Notes: a model not told the origin generated them from the sequence alone. A stretch of 64,000 bases of DNA from Lutibacter litoralis (GCF_014646675.1 NZ_BMNS01000006.1:124001-188000), one strand, 5' to 3'. Positions 1 through 8,556 are shown, counted from the stretch's first letter. Numbers and translations are program-made.

Positions 1-2300
1 TGTTTAAAATCTTCAGGGAAATAAGCAACATTGTAACCTTTTTCTAACAATTGATAAGCAGCTGAACTTTGTTTTAAACTATAATAGTTATTGCTGTAAC
101 CAAACCCTAATGGGTGCGAATCATCAACAGTACTTTTAAAGATACTTCCAGTAATTGCTTTTTTAATATATTCGTTTTCTTGTTGATCGTAAGGGATTAA
201 ATTTGGTTTGGAATTGGTAGTATCTTTTTCGCTAGCATTTTTTGTTTTTAAACCAAATGATTTTGTGTCTGCAAAATTACTAACGGCGTTTCCGATTGCA
301 ACAATATTTCCACCTTCAGTGGCAAAAGTACTTAACTTTTTTAATGCTTGTTCATTGGTTTTATATCCATTTGGCAAAATTAAAACATGATATTTAGACG
401 CATCAATTCGGTTAATATCCTCAGTATTAATAACATTTAATGGATAGTTTAATTGTGTTTCAAAAAAGTGCCAAATTTCACCAAAACTTAAAGAGGAAGT
501 CCCTTCACCGGCTAAAACTGCAATGTTTTTGGATTTTATAAGTTTTACGTGTGAAGAACCAAAATCGGCCCCACTACTAACAAAACCAGTGTTTGTTGTA
601 GTGAGTTTTTTTTGTAAACGGTTTGCTATTTCAACAATAATTTCATCAAAATTAGAAATGTGTTCGTTTTCACCTCGCATTACAATTAATGAACCTTTTT
701 TAAATTGATTTCCTTCAACCTTAAAATCTTTTTCACTAAATCGCACATTAAACCCTTCTTCTAAGAAATCTCCTAACAATTCTGCATCAGAAATTTCATT
801 CCATTTATGCAGGTACGCATATGCGTTTTTTGCACTATTATTTGTAATAAATTTTTTATCAATTTGTGCTAAATTAGATTCAATATTTATAGTGTTTTTC
901 GTAGCAAAACCTTGTAAACCGTATGCGTATATTAAACTCCAAGCTGTGATGTCGTATGTTATTGGAGTAGAAAGTTTAGTTTGTTGCTCAAACAAAACTT
1001 TTACCATTTTTCCTTTTGGTTGGTTTGTAGGTATTATTAAATCGTTTTTGTTCGTTTTAAAATTTTCAGTTGATTTAGTGTTGTAACTATATGCTTTTAC
1101 GCTTTTCCCTTCAGAAAAATAAAACTTTAGTTCGTGTTTTTCCAAAAGCTTCATTACACTTTTAATTTTTTCAGGAGCACCTCTTAGAATGTAATTTTTG
1201 TGTTTTAAGTTAGAGTTATCGAAAAATTTTGAAAATTCATCAAGCATTTTTGATGTATTTTTAGCTGCAACTTCAACTGTTGAAAGTCCTGTGGTTGTGT
1301 GGTGTGCAATTCTATCTTTTAAGGTTAAAACGGTTGTGTTTTCAGTAATAATTCCTAAGCCCGCTCTTCCGTGCCCTGCTTGTTCGTAGGTCATACCAAT
1401 TGCTCCCATATAAGTTGGATAGGTATCGCCATAACTTGGGTATAATAAATCAAAAGATTCTTTTGTAAAATACCGCCAACCTTCTTTATCAAAATAACTT
1501 GCGTGATTTTTTCCAATTTGAATTTGAAATTCTCGTTGCCAGTCTGTAATAATTTCGTGAAAAGGTTCTGCTGCAGGAGCAAAATAATAAGGACTGTTAT
1601 ATCCTTGTTCGTGAAAATCTACGTGAATATGTGGCATCCATTTGTTATAAACGTGTAAGCGCTGTTGTGTTTCAATTTGTGTTGCCCAAGCCCAATCTCT
1701 GTTTAAATCGAATAAATAATGGTTTGGTCTACCGCTAGGCCAAGGTTCGTTATGTTCTGTAACATCTGGATTTGTATTATAGGGAGTACTTTTTGTTTGG
1801 TTATACCAATTAACATACCTATCGCGTCCATCAGGATTTGCGCACGGATCTATAATTACAACTGTATTTTTAAGCCAATCTTGCTTTTCGGTAATTAATT
1901 TATATAGTGTTAACATAGCAGCTTCAGAACTTGAAGCTTCATTTCCGTGTACGTTATAACTTAGCCAAACAATACCAATTTCAGAATCATGTTGGCCCTG
2001 CAAGATCCCTGTTCTTTTTAAATTAGCGTCTCTAATTTTTTCTAAATTTGCAATATTTTCTTCAGAAGAAATATATGATACATATAACGGTCTATGTTCG
2101 TTTGTTTCGCCATATTTTTGAAGCTGTACACTTTTTGAAGTTTCACTAACATACAAAAAATAGTCAACCACTTTATGATCGTTTGAAAATCTGGAACCTA
2201 ATTCATATCCTAAAAATTCAGAAGGAGATTGTATTGTTTGCGCAAAACTAACTATTGTAATAAATAAGCTAAAAATAAGTAAAAGTCGTAATTTCTTCAT
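1..2300 (-). CDS. Secreted M14-family zinc carboxypeptidase, C-terminus beyond window
   Basis: The frame opens with ATG at 2300 and stays open to base 1, giving about 766 codons with the stop outside the window. Residues 1-21 are a signal peptide ending in SFAQ. The M14 zinc site is visible: HGNE at about 118-121 (HxxE) and a later His in VDFHEQG at about 228-233, with ANPDGRDRY near 154. Large Bacteroidota members of this family carry a long extra C-terminal domain after the roughly 350-residue catalytic part, which fits here. It probably removes C-terminal residues from peptides in the periplasm or outside the cell. A TAnnTTTG box lies 22 nt upstream. Substrate specificity cannot be read from the sequence. 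Confidence 0.88.
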   Translation of the reverse strand, partial: MKKLRLLLIFSLFITIVSFAQTIQSPSEFLGYELGSRFSNDHKVVDYFLYVSETSKSVQLQKYGETNEHRPLYVSYISSEENIANLEKIRDANLKRTGILQGQHDSEIGIVWLSYNVHGNEASSSEAAMLTLYKLITEKQDWLKNTVVIIDPCANPDGRDRYVNWYNQTKSTPYNTNPDVTEHNEPWPSGRPNHYLFDLNRDWAWATQIETQQRLHVYNKWMPHIHVDFHEQGYNSPYYFAPAAEPFHEIITDWQREFQIQIGKNHASYFDKEGWRYFTKESFDLLYPSYGDTYPTYMGAIGMTYEQAGHGRAGLGIITENTTVLTLKDRIAHHTTTGLSTVEVAAKNTSKMLDEFSKFFDNSNLKHKNYILRGAPEKIKSVMKLLEKHELKFYFSEGKSVKAYSYNTKSTENFKTNKNDLIIPTNQPKGKMVKVLFEQQTKLSTPITYDITAWSLIYAYGLQGFATKNTINIESNLAQIDKKFITNNSAKNAYAYLHKWNEISDAELLGDFLEEGFNVRFSEKDFKVEGNQFKKGSLIVMRGENEHISNFDEIIVEIANRLQKKLTTTNTGFVSSGADFGSSHVKLIKSKNIAVLAGEGTSSLSFGEIWHFFETQLNYPLNVINTEDINRIDASKYHVLILPNGYKTNEQALKKLSTFATEGGNIVAIGNAVSNFADTKSFGLKTKNASEKDTTNSKPNLIPYDQQENEYIKKAITGSIFKSTVDDSHPLGFGYSNNYYSLKQSSAAYQLLEKGYNVAYFPEDFK

Positions 2301-2321
2301 AAATTATAAAAATTAAAGTTC

Positions 2322-2329
2322 CAAATGTA
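2322..2329 (-). promoter_or_regulatory. -7 box TACATTTG of the M14 peptidase gene
   Basis: On the minus strand the sequence TACATTTG matches the Bacteroidota -7 consensus TAnnTTTG and sits 22 nt upstream of the ATG at 2300. No convincing -33 element is seen. Confidence 0.5.
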
Positions 2330-2476
2330 CTTAAATAAACTTAATTAATTTGTTGATTAAATACTGAAGAATGTTTTATTTTTACCTATAAATTGATATC
2401 ATATAAAATATATATATTAATAGAAATATAGGAAAGGGTTTAGCCTTAGCATTTCAGAAAATTTTACAGAAAATAA

Positions 2477-2761
2477 TTTATTGATCTGGTTTTTAAGATA
2501 ATAACGGTTTCTGCAAATACTAATTTGTCGGACATAAGTTTTGTTGGAAGAATTCTTAATCAACAATTTATAAGTGATTTACCTAAAAATGCAGATGTTT
2601 GTGGTGAAAACGGTGAATTTCATACCTTTGTTTTCGATGGACCAATTTTTAAAAATCTAATAGCTTTTCAAATTGGAAAAAAAGAGTTAAAAACATATCC
2701 TTCAGAAAAAGAAGATATGTGGGATTCAAGTTTTGGTATTGTGAAATTTATTAAAGTATGA
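2477..2761 (+). pseudogene. C-terminal remnant of a DUF71-type ATP-binding protein (diphthine-ammonia-ligase-like)
   Basis: Translation of this open stretch gives a C-terminal piece of the ATP_bind_4/DUF71 family: VSANTNLSDISFVGR, then the family signature CGENGEFHTFVFDGPIF. The frame is closed at its 5' side by TAA at 2474-2476, and there is no proper start; TTG at 2525 is the only nearby initiation-like codon and would delete family residues. Bases about 2441-2476 contain family-like residues in other frames, suggesting several frameshifts. The N-terminal nucleotide-binding half (SGGKDS region) is absent. I read it as a decayed gene rather than a functional 78-residue protein. Confidence 0.75.
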
Positions 2762-2827
2762 TATTTATCATGTAATTTCAGTTTTATATTTAATAATTTT
2801 AGTTTATAAATTTATAAAATATTTACT

Positions 2828-3405
2828 ATGAAAGACACACACACACACACAAAGCTTAGGGAGTGTAACATAAAAAATCAGTTTGTAATAATTTTATCTT
2901 AATTTTATTAATGCTGTTTTTTACTAGTTCTATTTTTTCTCAAAGCTATTATCCTCAACCCTATTGGGGGACTGATAATGCAGAATTATATTCAGCTTCA
3001 AATTTATATCCATTTACTGATAATTACAGTATAAATTCAAATATTATGTATTCAGGGCCTAATGTAAGTATTTATGAATATGTATACCAAGATGGTATGC
3101 CACCTCCAAGTACTACTTATACATATACAGAAAAATATAAGAGATTATCAATAAATGATAGTTCTTATGTAATATATTATTGTTTAGTTAGAACTTATCC
3201 AAACTATTATAATTCATGCGATAATCCTGCACACGTAAAAACTCCAGACTGGGCTAGTAGGGTAACTTATAGTGCAATGTATTGGCTAGAGATTCAAAGA
3301 AAATTAGTAATAATGGGAGTTCCACAATATTCATATCATTTTGCGGATGGTGTAGGTATCGGATCTGCAACAAGATATTATTATAAAGGTAGTGAATTAA
3401 ATTAA
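2828..3405 (+). CDS. Secreted hypothetical protein, frameshifted in its signal peptide
   Basis: The uninterrupted part runs from ATG at 2911 and encodes 164 residues beginning MLFFTSSIFSQS, which looks like the end of a signal peptide. The mature part is rich in Tyr, Ser and Asn and has two Cys; I do not recognise a family. The ATG at 2828 opens MKDTHTHTK...NQFVIILS and stops at 2900-2902. Adding one T to the T4 run at 2892-2895 would join both frames into one complete signal peptide (FVIIFILILLMLFFTSSIFS). So either one base is lost by mutation or sequencing, or translation starts inside at 2911 with a truncated signal. Its neighbour downstream is a lipoprotein 11 nt away. Confidence 0.6.
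2835..2850. repeat. (AC)8 dinucleotide repeat inside the start of the next ORF
   Basis: Eight perfect AC units directly follow ATG AAA G. They encode alternating Thr/His in the frame of the ATG at 2828. Such tracts can slip during replication; see the neighbouring CDS for why simple slippage does not restore the downstream frame. Confidence 0.85.
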
Positions 3406-3416
3406 AAAATATAATT

Positions 3417-4100
3417 ATGAAAAATTTCACACTATTATTTTTTGGGATATTTATGATATTAATGTCCTGTGATACAAAAAGGGAAGAAAACTTAATGTTA
3501 AAAAAATCTGATCAATTTTATGTTGATTATTTTAAAAGTGAACTCTTAAAAAAGGGTGTTAAAAATACAGCATATTTTAAAGTTGTTTTAGAAGAAGCAG
3601 ATTATGAAGGTTTAAACCATTCTGAAATTATGTCTAATATTGAAAAGGCCATTCCACTTATTAAACAGAATTATGAAATGGATAAACAACAACGATTAAC
3701 AAAGTTAAATGTATTTATAGCCACTATTAAAAAACATAATTTAGATGAAAAAGAGCCTTTTTATAAAATTTTAGTATCAGATATTTCTGATGATGAAAAG
3801 CTCGATTTTTATTATAAAGAAGAACGCAATTTTTTCGATGCATTAGGTAAATCAAAAGAATTAGGAGACGTTGAACTTTCTAATCAGGTGCATACTAAAT
3901 ATTCTTATTTAAATTTATTAGCACGTGATACTAATAATAACATTGTTAATTTTGATGCTGTTCCATTAGAACAAAGAACTGTATTAACGTATAGTATTGA
4001 AAAATATGATGTATTATATAAAAAAGCTATGGAACTTCAAAATAAAAAATTGCACGGCAGTACCTCAGCACTATATATTAATGATATTAAAGTTGAGTAA
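3417..4100 (+). CDS. Lipoprotein of unknown function (paralogue A)
   Basis: The 227-residue product starts with MKNFTLLFFGIFMILMSC, a lipoprotein signal peptide with the lipidated Cys at 18. The rest is hydrophilic and mostly helical. Its C-terminal half (about 100-205) is paralogous to the product of the next gene: both share IKKxNLxxKExFYK, LARDTNxNIVN and YSIEKYD. The N-terminal part of about 75 residues has no counterpart there. No known domain is recognised. It is probably anchored in the periplasmic or outer-membrane leaflet. The gene follows a secreted-protein gene by 11 nt, so co-transcription is likely. Confidence 0.8.
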   Translation: MKNFTLLFFGIFMILMSCDTKREENLMLKKSDQFYVDYFKSELLKKGVKNTAYFKVVLEEADYEGLNHSEIMSNIEKAIPLIKQNYEMDKQQRLTKLNVFIATIKKHNLDEKEPFYKILVSDISDDEKLDFYYKEERNFFDALGKSKELGDVELSNQVHTKYSYLNLLARDTNNNIVNFDAVPLEQRTVLTYSIEKYDVLYKKAMELQNKKLHGSTSALYINDIKVE

Positions 4101-4118
4101 TTAAACAATAACTAAGTT

Positions 4119-4581
4119 ATGAGAAATATTATTTTAAAAAGGATTATTGCTATTTATTTGTATGCAGTTTACATCTTGTGAGCCTAAGTATAAGTTTAAT
4201 ATTCCAGATGATTATGCAGAAATTAACTTATTAATTACTACAATTAAAAAGAATAATTTAGAGCATAAAGAAGATTTTTACAAAAGATTACTTGCAATGG
4301 AAAATATAGAATATCAGAAACAGTTTTATGATGCTGAAAAAGAAGTGTTTAAAAAAGAAATGCAAAATGCTGCTGATTTAGAAGATTTACAATTAGCTAT
4401 GGATACGCAAATAAGATTTGGATATTTAATTGTTTTGGCGCGTGATACTAATGGTAACATTGTTAATAAAAATTCCATTAATCCAAAAAATAAAGATACC
4501 ATTGTGTATAGTATTGAAAAATACGACCCTATCTCAATTGAATTATTAAAAACAGTAAAGAGAGTGAAAAAAACCGAGTAA
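4119..4581 (+). CDS. Lipoprotein of unknown function (paralogue B), frameshifted near its start
   Basis: The body reads openly from TTG at 4147 and includes FTSCEPKYK, a lipobox-like site. The natural ATG is at 4119, but its frame stops after 20 codons. Removing one A from the A5 run at 4136-4140 gives MRNIILKGLLLFICMQFTSC, a textbook lipoprotein signal. The gene therefore carries a +1 A relative to an intact form, through mutation, assembly error or, less likely, slippage (the run is short). The mature part is a shorter paralogue of the preceding lipoprotein, sharing LARDTNGNIVN and YSIEKYDP. Function is unknown. Confidence 0.65.
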
Positions 4582-4607
4582 TTTAATAGTTATTAAAACA
4601 AATAAAT

Positions 4608-4651
4608 AAGCTGTTTTAAAGTACGCAATAATTTTTAAACAGCTTTTTTTT
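4608..4651 (+). terminator. Intrinsic terminator after the lipoprotein pair
   Basis: AAGCTGTTT pairs with AAACAGCTT across a loose AT-rich loop and is followed by a run of eight T. It lies 26 nt after the stop of the second lipoprotein gene. Confidence 0.7.
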
Positions 4652-4759
4652 AGTGTATTTTTTAAAATAAGTTAAAAATTTGTTAGATGTTTAATTTGGT
4701 TTCGACATACTACATAAATTGTTTACTTTTATATTTTAATTAAAATTAACTAAGTTACA

Positions 4760-5215
4760 ATGAAAAATATTATTGTTATAGTGTTTGTTGTTACATTTTT
4801 AACTGCGTGTAATAGCAATGTTAATAATTTGAAAGATTCTAGTAAAGAAGATTTAAGTAAAATTGAAGGTACCTGGAAACTTGTTTACGGTGAAATTCGT
4901 GAAAATGACTCTATTCAAATTAGGGATATTTCAAAGTCAGAATTTATAAAAATAATTAATAAAACTCATTTCGCATTTTTCAACCAACAAAAAGAATCTT
5001 CAGAAGGTTTTTATGGTGGAGCTGGAACTTATTCCTTAAATGGAAATGACTATGTTGAAAAACTTAGTTATATTGATAATTTACAATTTAGAAACCATAC
5101 TTTTCCATTTAAAGTAGAGATTAAAGGAGATTCTCTTATTCAATCTGGAACAGAAGAAGTTAAAGAGTTAAATATGAAAAGGTATATTATTGAAAAATAT
5201 ATTCGTATCAAGTAA
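4760..5215 (+). CDS. Lipocalin-like lipoprotein
   Basis: The 151-residue product begins MKNIIVIVFVVTFLTAC, a lipoprotein signal with Cys 17. After a short linker it has KIEGTWKLVYGE (about 35-46), the opening strand motif typical of small lipocalin-like domains of Bacteroidota, and later GAGTYSLNGNDYVEKL and a C-terminal strand. Such proteins are thought to form small beta-barrels and usually have no assigned ligand. A methyltransferase gene starts 8 nt downstream, suggesting one transcript with bshC. Family assignment rests on the GTW motif and length only. Confidence 0.65.
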   Translation: MKNIIVIVFVVTFLTACNSNVNNLKDSSKEDLSKIEGTWKLVYGEIRENDSIQIRDISKSEFIKIINKTHFAFFNQQKESSEGFYGGAGTYSLNGNDYVEKLSYIDNLQFRNHTFPFKVEIKGDSLIQSGTEEVKELNMKRYIIEKYIRIK

Positions 5216-5223
5216 CGTGTTTT

Positions 5224-5877
5224 ATGAATAATGATGACTTAAATTCAGATTATAATTTTAAAAAACATTGGAACAATGCATACCAAAAATCTTCAATAGA
5301 TAATTTAGGTTGGTATGAAGAAAATCCTACGCCATCATTAAAATTAATTGAGGAATGCAATTTACCAAAAGATGCCCTTATTTTTAATGCAGGAGCAGGG
5401 GCTACTACTTTAATAAGTAAATTGTTAGCATTAGGTTATAAAAATATTATTGTAAATGATATTGCAGCATCTGCCTTAACAGCATTAAAATCTAATTTAA
5501 CAATTGAAACAAATTCCAATGTTGAATTTATAGTTGATGATTTAACAAACCCAACAGCATTATTAAAATTAAAAAATATTGATGTATGGCACGACAGAGC
5601 GGTATTACACTTTTTTACTGAAAAACACCAACAAGAAAATTATTTTCAGTTACTAAGAAAATTAATTAAATTAAATGGTTACGTAATTTTGGCCCAGTTT
5701 AATTTAGAAGGTGCCAAAAAATGCTGTGGATTAGATATTTTTAATTATAATGAAGAAATGTTGCAAGAAGGTTTAGGAGTAAATTTTGAATTACTAAAAT
5801 CGTTTGATTACACATATACACAGCCATCTGGAAATACCAGAGAATATGTATATACCTTATTTAAAAGAATACACTAA
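5224..5877 (+). CDS. Class I SAM-dependent methyltransferase
   Basis: The 217-residue protein has motif I as LIFNAGAGATT (about 54-64), an acidic residue at the end of strand 2 (IIVNDIA, about 74-80) and DVWHDRAVLHFFTE (about 121-134), a signature found in a subgroup of small class I methyltransferases. The N-terminus (HWNNAYQKSSIDNLGWYEENP) is also typical of that subgroup. It would transfer a methyl group from S-adenosylmethionine to a small molecule or thiol; the acceptor is unknown. It sits 6 nt before bshC, so a link to thiol metabolism is possible but only inferred. Confidence 0.8.
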   Translation: MNNDDLNSDYNFKKHWNNAYQKSSIDNLGWYEENPTPSLKLIEECNLPKDALIFNAGAGATTLISKLLALGYKNIIVNDIAASALTALKSNLTIETNSNVEFIVDDLTNPTALLKLKNIDVWHDRAVLHFFTEKHQQENYFQLLRKLIKLNGYVILAQFNLEGAKKCCGLDIFNYNEEMLQEGLGVNFELLKSFDYTYTQPSGNTREYVYTLFKRIH

Positions 5878-5883
5878 AATTTA

Positions 5884-7476
5884 ATGAAAGTACACCATAT
5901 ACCTTTTCAAGAAACAAGATATTTTTCAAATTTAATAGGTGATTATTTAGATGAAAGTTCCAATTTAGGTCAATTTTATGGGAATTTTCCTAATATGGAA
6001 GGTTTTAAAAAACAACTAGAATTAAAGCGGTCTTCATTTGGGGAATCATCCAGAGAAATTTTAGTTAAGTCACTTATAAGACAGTATAATAGTCTAAATA
6101 AAAGTGGTTTAACCGAGAAAAATATAAGTTCTTTAACAGAGGAGAGTACCTTTACAATAACAACAGGACATCAATTAAATATCTTTACAGGTCCTTTGTA
6201 TTTTTTGTATAAAATAGTTTCTACCATAAATCTAACAAAACAATTAGCAATTCAATTTCCACAGTATAATTTTGTGCCAGTATATTGGATGGCCACTGAG
6301 GATCACGATTTTGATGAAATTAATTATTTTAATTTTAAAGGAAAGAAGGTCGTTTGGGATAGAGAGAGTAGTGGAGCAGTTGGAAGGTTAAAAACCGATG
6401 GCTTTGATACGATCTTTAAAGCTTTTTCAGAAGAATTAGGAAACTCAAATAATGCAAATTCAATAAAAAAAATATTTGAGAGTGCGTACTTGAAACACAC
6501 TAATTTAACAGACGCAACCCGATATTTAGTGAACGTTCTTTTTGGTGAATATGGCTTGGTAATTATTGATGGTGATGATGCTGCATTAAAAAAAGAGTTT
6601 GGTCCAATTGTTAAAGATGAATTACTAAATAACACTTCTTATAGTGAGGTATCTAAAACCAGTAAAAAGTTAGCCGAGAATTATAGTATTCAGGTAAATC
6701 CAAGAGAAATTAATCTTTTTTATTTAAAAGGTAATTTAAGAGAACGTATTATTTATGAAAATAATGAATATAAAATAAACAACACATCAATTATTTTTTC
6801 TAAAGAAGAGATATTGAATGAAGTTACTAATTTTCCAGAGCGTTTCAGTCCAAATGTGATTATGCGTCCGTTGTATCAAGAAATAATTTTACCTAATTTA
6901 TGTTATATTGGTGGAGGAGGAGAACTGGCATATTGGTTTCAGTTAAAAGATTACTTTTCAAAACTGAATACGCCATTTCCAATTTTATTATTACGAAATT
7001 CTGTATTGTTAATTTCTGAAAAACAATTAGTTAAGTTAAATAAGTTAAAAGTGACATTGCAAGAGCTTTTTTATAAGCAAGAAATGTTAATTAATAAAAA
7101 AGTAAAAGAAGTTTCAGATATAAAAATTGATTTTTCAGAGCAGAGGTTGTTTTTGCAAGAACAGTTTTTAGATTTAAAAGAATTGGCAAAGCGAACGGAT
7201 AAATCGTTTATTGGAGCTGTAAATGCACAAGAGCAAAAGCAATTAAATGGACTTGATAATTTAGAAAAAAGATTGTTAAAAGCTCAAAAAAGAAAACTAG
7301 CAGATATAGTTACTAGAATTGAATTTATACAAAACCAGTTATTCCCAAATCAAAGTTTAGAGGAGCGGACACGCAATTTTTCAGAAATTTATTTAGAATT
7401 AGGTATTGATTTAATTCCCATGTTGCTAGATGCACTGCAACCACTAAAATTGGAATTTACAGTAGTAGAATATTAA
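5884..7476 (+). CDS. bshC: Bacillithiol biosynthesis cysteine-adding enzyme BshC
   Basis: The 530-residue length fits the family. Recognisable blocks are TGHQLNIFTGPLYFLYK (about 98-114), PVYWMATEDHDFDEINYF (about 130-147), VIMRPLYQEIILPNLCYIGG in the middle and a C-terminal coiled-coil-rich segment ending LIPMLLDALQPLKLEF. BshC adds cysteine to glucosaminyl-malate in the last step of bacillithiol synthesis in the cytoplasm; many Flavobacteriia use bacillithiol as the main low-molecular-weight thiol. The stop overlaps by four bases the stop of the convergent gene downstream. bshA and bshB are not in this window. Confidence 0.92.
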   Translation: MKVHHIPFQETRYFSNLIGDYLDESSNLGQFYGNFPNMEGFKKQLELKRSSFGESSREILVKSLIRQYNSLNKSGLTEKNISSLTEESTFTITTGHQLNIFTGPLYFLYKIVSTINLTKQLAIQFPQYNFVPVYWMATEDHDFDEINYFNFKGKKVVWDRESSGAVGRLKTDGFDTIFKAFSEELGNSNNANSIKKIFESAYLKHTNLTDATRYLVNVLFGEYGLVIIDGDDAALKKEFGPIVKDELLNNTSYSEVSKTSKKLAENYSIQVNPREINLFYLKGNLRERIIYENNEYKINNTSIIFSKEEILNEVTNFPERFSPNVIMRPLYQEIILPNLCYIGGGGELAYWFQLKDYFSKLNTPFPILLLRNSVLLISEKQLVKLNKLKVTLQELFYKQEMLINKKVKEVSDIKIDFSEQRLFLQEQFLDLKELAKRTDKSFIGAVNAQEQKQLNGLDNLEKRLLKAQKRKLADIVTRIEFIQNQLFPNQSLEERTRNFSEIYLELGIDLIPMLLDALQPLKLEFTVVEY

Positions 7477-7895
7477 AGAGGTTTAAAAGGGATAATTTTA
7501 TTTTTAAAACCGTATTCCATAGTTGTTACTTTGCTCCCTTTAATTTTAGCAGCTTCTTGTTCATTTAATTCAAAATCTATTTCAGTAAAATAAACATTTG
7601 TATTTTTAATTTTGTTAGATTCTATAGTCGTGTTATCGGAATTTAATTTAATAGATTCATTGTTAAAATTAAATGAAACTGTACAACCTGTTCTTTTAAT
7701 ATTCACAGAAGTATCACCAATAATAACAGTTTTAAGATAAGGGAATCCTCCTAATTCCTCAATATCTGCATACACAATATTGGTTTCATTTTTAGCATAT
7801 TTTGTACCCCCTTTAAAATCAATTTTTTCTATGATTTCCGAATTTGAAGGAACCTCTTTTGGCTTATTAAATAGTTTAGAAAATGAAAATGCCAT
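7473..7895 (-). CDS. Conserved-looking hypothetical protein
   Basis: The 140-residue protein has no signal peptide or membrane segment. It begins MAFSFSKLFNKPKEVP and then alternates short hydrophobic and polar stretches typical of a beta-rich domain, with SVNIKRTGCTVSFNF in the middle and a conserved-looking GSKVTTMEYGFKNK near the end. I do not recognise a family. It lies 20 nt downstream of the Cys-rich lipoprotein gene on the same strand, so the two are probably co-transcribed. Confidence 0.6.
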   Translation of the reverse strand: MAFSFSKLFNKPKEVPSNSEIIEKIDFKGGTKYAKNETNIVYADIEELGGFPYLKTVIIGDTSVNIKRTGCTVSFNFNNESIKLNSDNTTIESNKIKNTNVYFTEIDFELNEQEAAKIKGSKVTTMEYGFKNKIIPFKPL

Positions 7896-7915
7896 ATGTT
7901 ATATTTGAGAAATTA

Positions 7916-8347
7916 TTAATTATTATGATATGCTTGATTATGTTCGAGTGGAGTTCCACAAGATTTACAATCTACCATTGATCCAGCGCCCCCAACACAT
8001 CCGTTGGTGCAAGTATAATGATACACACCAGCAGCATTTTGTGCAGCAGCTGGCGCAGGCGGCGTGATTGCATTATTTTGATTAGAAGTTGGTGTATTAA
8101 TGGGAACTTTTAAAGGTCCATTTTTCAATAAATCATCATTATGAAAAGCAACATTATGAGTGTACGGAGTATTACAAGTTGGACAAACGCCTTGTGCATC
8201 TGACCCACTATTCTCACATTTATTTAAGCAAATATAATGCTTAACCGCTACTTTACTATTAATGTTAGTTTTTTGTTTTGGCTTTTCTTCTTTACAAGAA
8301 ATTGATGTAACAAAAATAAGAAGTAAAAGAAATTTAAAAGTTTTCAT
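7916..8347 (-). CDS. Lipoprotein with two zinc-ribbon-like repeats
   Basis: The 143-residue product starts MKTFKFLLLLIFVTSISC (lipobox Cys 18). Two related modules follow. The first, at about 37-70, is HYICLNKCEN...GVCPTCNTPYTHNVAFHN; the second, at about 108-142, is YHYTCTNGCVGG...VDCKSCGTPLEHNQAYHN. Each has a CxxxC pair, a CxxC pair and a closing His, consistent with one metal ion per module. They are joined by a Pro/Ala/Asn-rich linker. The protein is probably membrane-anchored facing the periplasm, where a reduced zinc ribbon or another metal-binding role is conceivable. No exact family name can be given with confidence. Confidence 0.75.
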   Translation of the reverse strand: MKTFKFLLLLIFVTSISCKEEKPKQKTNINSKVAVKHYICLNKCENSGSDAQGVCPTCNTPYTHNVAFHNDDLLKNGPLKVPINTPTSNQNNAITPPAPAAAQNAAGVYHYTCTNGCVGGAGSMVDCKSCGTPLEHNQAYHNN

Positions 8348-8438
8348 AAGTTAATTTTATTTTTTTAAATGTAAAAAATCAAATATACTAAAAATTAAAT
8401 TTCTTGAATGTTTAGTATTTCTTTGATTAAATTTAAAA

Positions 8439-8474
8439 AAGGCTGTCATAAAAAATTACTTTTTTAACAGCCTT
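8439..8474 (-). terminator. Candidate intrinsic terminator downstream of lpdA
   Basis: On the minus strand AAGGCTGT pairs with ACAGCCTT over an AT-rich loop and is followed by TTTTTT. It lies beyond the palindromic repeat at 8485-8550, about 80 nt after the lpdA stop. Confidence 0.6.
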
Positions 8475-8484
8475 ATTAGAATCT

Positions 8485-8550
8485 TGTCATTCCTATGAAA
8501 ATTGGAATCCAAACAGTTTGAAATGGATTCCTGCCAACGTAGGAATGACA
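8485..8550. repeat. Palindromic REP/MITE-like intergenic repeat
   Basis: The outer arms TGTCATTCCTA and TAGGAATGACA are perfect inverted repeats. Inside, GGAATCC faces GGATTCC, giving a nested 66-bp palindrome that could fold into a long hairpin. Units with GTCATTCCT ends and nested GGAATC/GATTCC arms occur as dispersed extragenic palindromes in many bacterial genomes. Only one copy occurs in this window, so its repeat status elsewhere in the genome is inferred. Confidence 0.65.
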
Positions 8551-8556
8551 ATTCTT

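Noticed and set aside
2835-2850. (AC)8 tract as a simple phase-variation switch for the secreted protein
   Set aside because: Losing one AC unit would align the ATG with the downstream frame, but TAA at 2866-2868 then stops it; the frame that passes the tract is the present one. The break lies further on, near 2892-2903.
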